The position numbers and the translations under genes were made by a program. Below are positions 1 to 4,853 of a stretch of DNA of 5,930 nt, one piece after another. The notes below the pieces were generated by a model, which worked only from the letters and a program-made list of their open reading frames with translations, made no database searches and was not told the origin of the DNA. The stretch spans positions 1 to 5,930 of the forward strand of contig JADLDQ010000155.1 in the NCBI GenBank assembly GCA_020846575.1. The letters run 5' to 3'. Numbering within the stretch: position 1 is the stretch's first letter; every line of letters begins with the position of its first letter. The DNA is from Burkholderiales bacterium (lineage in GTDB: Bacteria; Pseudomonadota; Gammaproteobacteria; Burkholderiales; SG8-39).

Positions 1-1
1 G

Positions 2-256
2 ACCGGCGCGAGCATCGCCGGGCGGCACGTGTGGATCCAGCACACCCCCGAGAACCTTCGTCCGGCGTGCGGGCCGGGGCTGGAGTACCTCGTGAACAAC
101 TTCGCGCCGTTCGAGGCCCTGCAGCGCATCCTGCGCGGGTCGGGCGAGTGCGGGGCGGTGGATTGGACGTTCCTGACGCTGTCGATTCCGGAGTGGACGC
201 TGATCGTGTTCGTCCTGCTTGCCGGGTATGCGATCTTTCTGTCCTTCAGGAAGTAG
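2..256 (+). CDS. dsbB: Disulfide bond formation protein B, C-terminal part (partial)
   Basis: Inner-membrane protein that reoxidises the periplasmic thiol oxidase DsbA and passes the electrons to quinone. The gene is open to the left edge of the window, so the first half is missing; the reading frame starts at base 2 and 84 residues remain. Visible family features are the HVWIQH segment ending a membrane helix, the second periplasmic loop with PACGPGLEY (Cys at residue 23 of the fragment) and GSGEC (Cys at residue 50), the DWTFL and SIPEW motifs, and a final hydrophobic membrane helix at about residues 64-80 ending in FRK. The 27-residue spacing of the two cysteines fits the Cys104/Cys130 pair of E. 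coli DsbB. The visible part looks intact. It ends in TAG at 254-256, directly against a ComM-like fragment. The family call is very secure; the N-terminal CXXC loop cannot be checked. Confidence 0.95.
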   Translation, partial: TGASIAGRHVWIQHTPENLRPACGPGLEYLVNNFAPFEALQRILRGSGECGAVDWTFLTLSIPEWTLIVFVLLAGYAIFLSFRK

Positions 257-408
257 GCCAGGCGATCGGCAGACTGGGGCTGTCGGCGCGCGGCTATCGC
301 CGGGTCTTGAAAATCGCGCGCAGCATCGCAGATCTTTCAGGGGAAGGTCGCCTCGCCGCGCAGCACCTGGCCGAGGCGATTCAGTATCGAAGAATGGATC
401 GGACGTGA
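256..408 (+). pseudogene. C-terminal remnant of a ComM/YifB-type Mg-chelatase-like ATPase
   Basis: The frame starting GQAIGRLGLSARGYRR and continuing through VLKIARSIADLSG and HLAEAIQYRRMDR matches the last 50 or so residues of the ComM/YifB family (AAA+ ATPases of about 500 residues linked to DNA branch migration in transformation). The usual endings there are LGLSARAYHRxLKVARTIADL and HLxEAIxYR. The fragment ends in its own TGA at 406-408, where the family normally ends. The AAA+ core with Walker motifs and the N-terminal domain are absent: to the left the same DNA encodes DsbB in another frame. There is no in-frame ATG, GTG or TTG near the start of the homology (the first TTG is around 307), so it is unlikely to be translated as a protein. 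I infer a deletion or insertion that left the 3' end of a former comM; a rearranged assembly is the alternative. Confidence 0.75.
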
Positions 409-726
409 GAGAAGCGTTCGCCGGGTTGGGTGATCGGTGCAGGTGGAGTTTCGACCGTTCTTGAAGAAAGCCTCGCGCCGGAGGACCGCCCGGGACCAGG
501 TGCCGGCGCACACCGCGCACCCATGTTCGGAACGGGGAGAGCGCGCCCGCCCAGGCTATGGACGGGTGCGCCACGCACGTTCCGGTTGGACTCCGGCGCT
601 TCCCGCTCCCCTTGCCTTACCGAAGACCGCGTGCGGCTCGGGTTCCCGCATCGATGCGAAGAAGGCGCGCCGTCCAGGGCAAGGGGACCGGCGCCATGCG
701 CCGCGGATACCGCTCGAGACAGATCC
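409..726. other. 318-bp gap with no clear gene but several nested inverted repeats
   Basis: This lies between the ComM remnant (plus strand) and the end of the first Bug gene (minus strand), so two transcripts converge here. No frame gives a recognisable protein; the open minus frame across it looks like a high-GC artefact. Pairings visible by eye: 475-483 with 591-599 (9 bp); inside it 528-534 with 578-584 (7 bp); inside that 541-549 with 563-571 (9 bp with one G-U). Next comes 607-618 with 676-687 (12 bp including one G-U), enclosing a perfect 12-bp palindrome at 647-658. Last is a short hairpin, 689-694 with 698-703. The G-U pairs fit a plus-strand RNA better than a minus-strand one. There is no U-run, so simple intrinsic termination is not shown. 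The function is unknown, and any single stem could arise by chance at this GC content. Confidence 0.4.
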
Positions 727-1680
727 TCAATCCGCGGTCGCACCCGTCTCGCGGATCACTTTGCGGTACTTCTCGATTTCGCGCGTCACCATCTGGGCGA
801 ACTCGGCCTGTGACTGGCGGGTGAACTCGATGTTGAGCCCGGCGAGCTTGTCCTTCACGTCGGGCTGCTCCATCGCCTGCGTCATCTCGGCATGGAGTCG
901 AGAGACGATGCCCGGCGGGGTGCCGGAGCGCAGGAAGTACGCGAACCAGGTCGAGTCCTCGAACCCGGGGAATCCCGATTCCGCGACCGTGGGCACACCC
1001 GGCAGCACGGGGATGCGCTTGCCAGGGGTGGCCGCCAGCGCCACGAGCTTTCCCGACTTGACGTGCGGCAGCACCAGGGGCATCGAGGTAATGCCGATGG
1101 GCACCTGATTGGCGATCACCGCGGTGATGGCCGCGGCGGGCGTGAAGGGCACGTGCGTGATATCCGCCCCGGTCTCGCGCTTGAGCATTTCCATGAAGAG
1201 TTGCGTGCCGGTTCCCGTGCCTGCCGACGCGTAGCTGAGCGTCCGGTTCTTCGCCAGCGCGAAAAGCTCCCGCAGGTTCTTCGCCGGCACCGAAGGATGA
1301 ACGTAGACGAGGTTGGGCGTGGTTCCGGAGACCAGCAACGGTATGAAATCGGCCGCCGCGTAGCCGGGGGCCTTGTAGAGGGTGACGTTGACGGTGATCG
1401 CGCTGCTCGTCGCGAGCACGCTGTAGCCGTCGGGCGGGGCCTTGGCCACCACCTGTGCGCCGATATTGCCACCGGCCCCGCCGCGATTCTCGACGATCAC
1501 AGGCTGTCCGAAACTCGCCGTGAGTTTCGGAATCGCAAGGCGCGCCAATACGTCCACGGGGCTTCCCGCGGGGAAGGCGGAGACGATGCGGATGGGTTTG
1601 GTCGGATAGTCCTGCGCGATCGCCGGCACCGCGGCGCACGAGGCGATCAGCGCTGCAAGAAACTTCATCTGTACTCTCAT
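727..1680 (-). CDS. Bug/TctC-family tripartite tricarboxylate transporter substrate-binding protein
   Basis: Periplasmic solute receptor of 317 residues, the usual size for the family. A Sec signal peptide covers residues 1-22 (hydrophobic LAALIASCAAVPAIA, cleavage likely AIA|QDYP). The mature protein begins with the family pattern YPTKPIRIV. It continues with the ligand loop FPAGSPVDVLAR (Asp43), GQPVIVENRGGAGGNIG (residues 58-74), the PDGYS motif (83-87), and GVPTVAESGFPGFE near the C-terminus. Such receptors bind carboxylates, amino acids or related small acids and may deliver them to TctA/TctB; no membrane partner is in this window, and the ligand cannot be read from sequence. The start at 1680 is preferred over the inner ATG at 1668 because GGGAG lies six bases upstream and the ATG overlaps the nitrilase stop (ATGA). 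It is the last gene of the minus-strand group. The loop reads GSP where GGP/GGx is common, a small deviation. Confidence 0.95.
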   Translation of the reverse strand: MRVQMKFLAALIASCAAVPAIAQDYPTKPIRIVSAFPAGSPVDVLARLAIPKLTASFGQPVIVENRGGAGGNIGAQVVAKAPPDGYSVLATSSAITVNVTLYKAPGYAAADFIPLLVSGTTPNLVYVHPSVPAKNLRELFALAKNRTLSYASAGTGTGTQLFMEMLKRETGADITHVPFTPAAAITAVIANQVPIGITSMPLVLPHVKSGKLVALAATPGKRIPVLPGVPTVAESGFPGFEDSTWFAYFLRSGTPPGIVSRLHAEMTQAMEQPDVKDKLAGLNIEFTRQSQAEFAQMVTREIEKYRKVIRETGATAD

Positions 1681-1691
1681 GTCCCGCTCCC
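1677..1691 (-). promoter_or_regulatory. ATGA stop/start overlap with Shine-Dalgarno site for the Bug gene
   Basis: On the minus strand the nitrilase TGA (1679-1677) overlaps the receptor ATG (1680-1678) as ATGA. GGGAG (1691-1687) sits six bases before that ATG, inside the nitrilase coding end. This is a standard arrangement for translational coupling by terminating ribosomes, so the two proteins are probably made from one mRNA in linked amounts. Confidence 0.8.
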
Positions 1692-2741
1692 AGTTCCGGT
1701 GGAGATTCTCGTGTCCGGCTGCACAGGGGACGCGTCGATGCCCGCCGCTGGCTGGGCGTCCTGCGACCCCGGCTGCGGCATGGCCGCGCTCACCTCGCGC
1801 ACGCTTCGCCGGGGCGTGCGGTCGAGGACCAGCGTCATTACGTCCGGCCGCGAGTAGTGCCCGCACGGATCGGCGAAATTCTTCGCATAGGCGATCTGCG
1901 CGAGGTCGATGTCGGCGATGACGATCGTCTCGACGTGTTCTTCTGGCGGACCTGCAATGGTGGAGCCATCCGGCGCGAACACCTGGCTGGCGCCGCCGCC
2001 TGTCTCTATCAGCTGCGCTCGCTCCGGCGTATCCGCGAGCTGCGCGACCATGTCCTGGCTGATGAGGGACACCGCCATGAGCGCGAAGCAGCTTCCTTCC
2101 AGGGCGTACTGCCGGGTCGCGCCGACGTTGGCGACCTCCCCGAGGGCGAACGCCTGCTTCCTGTAAAGGCTGAACGCCGGCCAGGAGGCGATGTGCACCT
2201 GTTCGCCCAGGGAATACATGGCGTGGCGGGTGAGAGGCTGCATGTGCTCCCAGCAGTTCAGGCCACCCAGCCTGCCCAAGGGCGTGTCGAACACGCGCAG
2301 GTCGCTGCCGTCACCCTCGCCCCAGACCGATCTTTCCACGTGCGTCGGCTTGAGCTTGCGGCGTCGTCCCAGGATCTCCCCGTTCGGCGCGATGAACAGT
2401 TGCGTGCAGTACAGGCTGCCGCCGCAGCGTTCGTCTACGCCCATCACGACATAGGCGTCGGCGGCTTTCGCCGCTTCGCAGAGCCTGGCCGTGGTGGGGC
2501 CGGGTATCTCTACGGCGTTCGCGTACAGCTGCGCGAAGAACCTGCCTCCCCACGCTGGGGTCCCGAGGAAGATCCACCAGGGGAAGCCCGGCAGCCAGGC
2601 CTCGGGGAAGGCGATCAACCGGGCGCCCGCGGAGGCGGCCTGCCGGATCAGCTCGCACGCCTTGTCGGTGGTCGCGTCCCTGTTCAGCCACGCCGGCGCG
2701 GCCTGCACCGTTGCCGCGCGAAATGCGGGGAAGCGATCCAT
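1677..2741 (-). CDS. Nitrilase (carbon-nitrogen hydrolase superfamily)
   Basis: Cytoplasmic hydrolase that converts a nitrile to the carboxylic acid and ammonia. At 354 residues it is within the range of true nitrilases. The catalytic triad is visible: Glu47 in FPEAWLPGFPWW, Lys131 in RRRKLKPTHVER, and Cys163 in GGLNCWEHMQPLTR, which satisfies the nitrilase active-site pattern. The following MYSLGEQVHIASWPAF, RQYALEGSCF and DPCGHYSRPDV segments are typical of nitrilases sensu stricto (the Rhodococcus/aliphatic and arylacetonitrilase groups) rather than amidases or carbamoylases. The exact substrate is not determinable. Residues 315-354 form a Pro/Ala/Gln/Ser/Thr-rich tail beyond the catalytic fold, probably disordered. 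The start at 2741 has AAGG six bases upstream. It lies 205 bp after uspA on the same strand and overlaps the Bug gene by four bases. No signal peptide is seen. A cyanide hydratase/dihydratase role is possible but less likely. Confidence 0.93.
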   Translation of the reverse strand: MDRFPAFRAATVQAAPAWLNRDATTDKACELIRQAASAGARLIAFPEAWLPGFPWWIFLGTPAWGGRFFAQLYANAVEIPGPTTARLCEAAKAADAYVVMGVDERCGGSLYCTQLFIAPNGEILGRRRKLKPTHVERSVWGEGDGSDLRVFDTPLGRLGGLNCWEHMQPLTRHAMYSLGEQVHIASWPAFSLYRKQAFALGEVANVGATRQYALEGSCFALMAVSLISQDMVAQLADTPERAQLIETGGGASQVFAPDGSTIAGPPEEHVETIVIADIDLAQIAYAKNFADPCGHYSRPDVMTLVLDRTPRRSVREVSAAMPQPGSQDAQPAAGIDASPVQPDTRISTGTGSGT

Positions 2742-2946
2742 GACGCGCCTTGCGTTGGCCTACCGGAGCGGTTGCGAGAAACTCGGCGAACTCGGCCGTC
2801 CGTCCAAGTCCGCGAACGCAACCGCCGCGAGCGGGAAGGACGAACGGCGCATTATCATGCAAGCCCTTGTAAGAGCGGCTTCTGTTTGTTGCCGTGTATC
2901 GTACTCCGGTTCCCGGAGTGCGGCAACGCTCGCTCGATCACGCGCT
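2742..2946 (-). promoter_or_regulatory. Leader/promoter region between uspA and the nitrilase gene
   Basis: This 205-bp stretch contains no supported gene. Around 2845-2900 it is noticeably richer in A/T than its surroundings. On the minus strand GATAAT (2856-2851) matches five of six bases of a sigma-70 -10 box, but no good -35 box stands 16-18 bases upstream. A promoter here would give the nitrilase a leader of about 100 bases and let it be controlled apart from uspA. This is a weak call made from sequence alone. Confidence 0.25.
2888..2927 (-). terminator. Two-tier nested hairpin downstream of uspA (no U-run)
   Basis: GTTGCCG (2888-2894) pairs with CGGCAAC (2921-2927). Inside it ACTCCGG (2903-2909) pairs with CCGGAGT (2913-2919) around a three-base loop; an eight-base bulge separates the tiers on one side. 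Both stems are perfect seven-base matches. The structure starts 19 bases past the uspA stop codon, where a transcript end would be expected. No T-tract follows on the minus strand, so it is not a classical intrinsic terminator. It could instead slow mRNA decay, attenuate read-through into the nitrilase, or form a DNA site. Confidence 0.4.
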
Positions 2947-3375
2947 CTACTTCACGAGCACGACGGGCGGTTCGGCATCCTGTAGCACCTTGTGCGCCAC
3001 CGACCCGAGCAGCCCGCCGGTGAACGACCCCAACCCGCGGCGTCCCATCACGATCGTGTCGCAGGCCTTGTCTTTGGCCACCTGGCCGATGACTCTTCCG
3101 GGATCACCGACGAGCAGGTGAAAAGCGTACGCAAGGCCGCTCGCGTCGAGCCGGGCACGCGCGCGTTCGAGCGCCCTGAGACCGGCTTCCTCGTGATATT
3201 GCCGCAGCACTTCCCCGCCCACGAAGCGGCTGATGTCTCCACTGAGCGGGCGCTGCACGTTGATCAGGTGCAGGTCGATCGGCGTGCCCAGCTGTTTCTG
3301 GAGCGCGATCAGGAACTCGACCGCGCGCAGCGCGTTGTCGGAAGCGTCGGCACAGAGCAGAACGCGGTTGAACAT
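2947..3375 (-). CDS. Universal stress protein, UspA family
   Basis: Small cytoplasmic protein of 142 residues, a standard single Usp domain. The first strand is NRVLLCADASDNALRAVEFLI with the conserved Asp10. Near the C-terminus GRRG (111-114), nine residues, then GS (124-125) fit the G-2X-G-9X-G-(S/T) ATP-binding pattern of nucleotide-binding Usp proteins, and the chain ends in PVVLVK as is usual. Family members help cells survive starvation, redox and other stress; the exact role is unknown. The start at 3375 is fixed by a strong AAGGAG seven bases upstream. The gene is first in a minus-strand row followed by nitrilase and Bug receptor genes and is divergent from the tandem thioesterase gene. 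Whether it shares their transcript is uncertain because of the 205-bp gap and the hairpin just after its stop. Confidence 0.93.
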   Translation of the reverse strand: MFNRVLLCADASDNALRAVEFLIALQKQLGTPIDLHLINVQRPLSGDISRFVGGEVLRQYHEEAGLRALERARARLDASGLAYAFHLLVGDPGRVIGQVAKDKACDTIVMGRRGLGSFTGGLLGSVAHKVLQDAEPPVVLVK

Positions 3376-3852
3376 CGAGCATCTCCTTCAATGTGGCCGG
3401 GCGGCGAAAGCCCCGCCCGCGAGGTGGAAGTCCGGTTCGGCGGGTTCGACGCGATGGTGTCGACCCGGGTGCTCGCACCGCGTCGCGATGCCGGCCGAGC
3501 GACAGGCGGGCAATCTACCCTACCCCGCTGCCTGCGGGCAATGACGGATGCCTGCCTGGCTCCGAGCGGCGTGTGCGGCGGGGCCGACTGACTCGGCCCG
3601 ACCTCAGGCAAAGAGCGCTCGCCCGGCGTCCGGTACGTGCTCTGGATGCAGGGGTTTGCGCCTGTGGATACCCGCCGAGGCGGCCCTTTGGGGCCATGCT
3701 CGACCGCTTGCCATGGTGGCGCCGCGGCGGCGGCTGCGTGGCCGCAAGCCCAACCGGACCGCCGCGAAGCCCATGTTGCGGCGCTGCGTCCTCCCGTGCA
3801 GACTTCGCGCCGAACGCCCCGATTCCCAACAACCCCAGGAATTCTTACGCGC
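3376..3852. other. 477-bp divergent intergenic region between uspA and the tandem thioesterase
   Basis: No frame here encodes a recognisable protein, although GC-rich open frames cross it. It must hold the promoters for both divergent directions. On the minus strand TTGCCC (3541-3536), an 18-base spacer and TAGATT (3517-3512) form a weak sigma-70-like pair (four of six bases each) that could serve uspA with a leader of about 130 bases. Inverted repeats: 3441-3450 with 3459-3467 (9 bp with one bulged T), 3524-3528 with 3534-3538 (5 bp), 3581-3587 with 3593-3599 (7 perfect bp, five-base loop) and 3682-3686 with 3691-3695 (5 bp). None is followed by a U-run. The region may contain operator sites, but no known regulator motif is recognised. 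Confidence 0.4.
3383..3388 (-). promoter_or_regulatory. Strong Shine-Dalgarno site of uspA
   Basis: AAGGAG on the minus strand, seven bases before the uspA ATG. It is the best ribosome binding site in the window and decides the start of that gene. Confidence 0.85.
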
Positions 3853-4734
3853 ATGAGCAGCTTTTTCCGCGCCGTCCACCCCATCCGCTTCCACCATTGC
3901 GACCCTGGCGGGATCGTGTACTTCCCGCACTTCTTCGATTTCATCAACGCCACCGTCGAGGACTGGTACGACCAGGCCGTCGATACGCCTTTCGAGACCG
4001 AACTGCTCAACAAGCGTCTCGGCCTGCCGGTGGTGGCGACGCAGTGCGAGTTCCTGCGGCCGAGCAAGATCGGTGACCGCCTGGAGATCGAGCTGGCGGT
4101 CGCCCGCCTGGGCCGAAGCACCATCGACCTGCGGGTGAGGGGCAGCGCGCGGGGCGAGGAGCGCCTGCGGGGGCGGCACCTGATCGCGATGATCTCGCTG
4201 GAGAACCAGCGCTCGGTACCCCTGCCCGACGCGCTGCGCGCGAAGATGGCGCCCTGCGCACCAGGGGAGCCTCCCCTGCCACGCATCGTGGAGGCCGGTG
4301 CTGTCGCGAAACCGTTCCGCTCCCGGTTCCTGTTGCGGTTTTCGCACTGCGACCCGGCCGGGATACTCTACTTCACCCACACCTTCGACATGATCAACGC
4401 CACGGTCGAGGACTGGTTCTCGCAGGGGCTCGGCCGGCCGTTCGACGAACTGCATATGCGCGAGCGGCTCGGTTTCCCGATCGTCGACACGCGGTGCGAG
4501 TTCCTGAAGCCCTCGCGTATCGGCGAAACGCTGACGCTCGAACTCTCGGTAGCGCGCCTGGGACGCGCTTCGCTCGCGCTCTCGATTGCCGGTATCGTCG
4601 CGGGCGAAGTGCGCATGCGCGCGCGCCACGTCACGGCGCTGGTGTCATTGCAGACGCTGCGTTCCTGCCCGATCCCGCCGGACCTGCGCACGAGGATGGC
4701 CGAATACGCGGTGGCGGCAGGCGAGGCCGCCTAG
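3853..4734 (+). CDS. Tandem-domain 4-hydroxybenzoyl-CoA thioesterase-like (double hot-dog) protein
   Basis: Predicted cytoplasmic acyl-CoA thioesterase of 293 residues, about twice the usual 130-150 of a single 4HBT domain. Domain 1 (about residues 5-132) has RFHHCDPGGIVYFPHFFDFINA; domain 2 (about 155-282) has RFSHCDPAGILYFTHTFDMINA. Both match the DCDPAGIVWFPNY-type active loop of the Pseudomonas 4-hydroxybenzoyl-CoA thioesterase, with the presumed catalytic Asp at residues 17 and 167. The halves align without gaps at an offset of exactly 150 residues, with 67 of 128 positions identical by hand count. Residues 133-154 are a Pro/Ala-rich linker. Hot-dog domains act as dimers, so the fusion may fold as an internal pseudo-dimer. 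The start at 3853 is where the homology begins; AGGA (3837-3840) lies 12 bases upstream, rather far, so initiation may be weak. The N-terminal extension possible up to 3637 is low-complexity and rejected. The acyl substrate is unknown; an aromatic acyl-CoA is plausible. Confidence 0.9.
   Translation: MSSFFRAVHPIRFHHCDPGGIVYFPHFFDFINATVEDWYDQAVDTPFETELLNKRLGLPVVATQCEFLRPSKIGDRLEIELAVARLGRSTIDLRVRGSARGEERLRGRHLIAMISLENQRSVPLPDALRAKMAPCAPGEPPLPRIVEAGAVAKPFRSRFLLRFSHCDPAGILYFTHTFDMINATVEDWFSQGLGRPFDELHMRERLGFPIVDTRCEFLKPSRIGETLTLELSVARLGRASLALSIAGIVAGEVRMRARHVTALVSLQTLRSCPIPPDLRTRMAEYAVAAGEAA
3865..4698 (+). repeat. Intragenic tandem duplication of a hot-dog thioesterase domain
   Basis: Units are 3865-4248 and 4315-4698, each 384 bp and offset by 450 bp. 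At the protein level about 52% of positions are identical with no gaps, including the runs INATVEDW, CEFL and VARLGR in both. The DNA has drifted at many third positions, so the duplication is not very recent. Confidence 0.85.
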
Positions 4735-4853
4735 CCATCGGCCGCGGCTGAATCCTCTGGCCTGGGGTGCGTACCCTGCAAGGGGGATGCGCCTTCGATG
4801 CAGGCGCTCATAAAAGGACGGATCCAGTTCGCGTACCTCAACCGGAGAACGAT
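4735..4853 (+). promoter_or_regulatory. Short leader between thioesterase and second Bug gene, with ribosome binding site
   Basis: This 119-bp spacer is on the same strand as both flanking genes. GGAG (4844-4847) lies six bases before the ATG at 4854 and fixes that start. A small hairpin, GCGCCT (4789-4794) with AGGCGC (4802-4807), and a weaker GGGT/ACCC stem (4765-4776) occur upstream. No U-run follows either, so read-through from the thioesterase gene is plausible. No convincing promoter is seen. Confidence 0.45.

Noticed and set aside
647..658. Perfect 12-bp palindrome CGCATCGATGCG as a stand-alone operator
   Set aside because: No promoter or regulated start is nearby; it lies between converging transcripts and inside a larger stem, so it was kept only as part of the structured gap.
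381..743. Minus-strand open frame of 120 codons across the structured gap
   Set aside because: It overlaps the end of the Bug gene and the ComM remnant, has no recognisable domain and an odd Arg/Pro/Ser-rich composition. The stems in this DNA explain the region better than a protein does.
617..1639. Minus-strand open frame of 340 codons overlapping the first Bug gene in another frame
   Set aside because: Arg-rich composition without motifs; the overlapping frame has a signal peptide and all Bug motifs.
892..1857. Long plus-strand open frame of 321 codons opposite the first Bug gene
   Set aside because: It is Arg/Gly/His-rich with no family motif, and lies wholly opposite well-recognised Bug and nitrilase coding DNA; typical high-GC shadow.
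1681..1866. N-terminal extension of the first Bug protein to an upstream start
   Set aside because: It would bury the signal peptide 60 residues inside the chain; the ATG at 1680 has a good ribosome binding site and follows the coupled-gene pattern.
1857..3023. Plus-strand open frame of 388 codons opposite the nitrilase
   Set aside because: It reads as the antisense of the nitrilase and of the spacer; no recognisable domain, unusual Arg/Gln/Val composition.
3512..3541. Possible sigma-70 promoter for uspA (TTGCCC, 18 bases, TAGATT)
   Set aside because: Only four of six matches in each box, which is common by chance; mentioned in the intergenic entry but not called as a separate feature.
3637..3852. 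N-terminal extension of the tandem thioesterase to an upstream ATG
   Set aside because: The 72 extra residues are low-complexity and unrelated to the family; hot-dog homology starts just after the ATG at 3853.
3309..4629. Two long minus-strand open frames (3309-4286 and 3604-4629) opposite the thioesterase
   Set aside because: Both run antisense to the duplicated thioesterase domains and show echo repeats of that duplication rather than independent coding.
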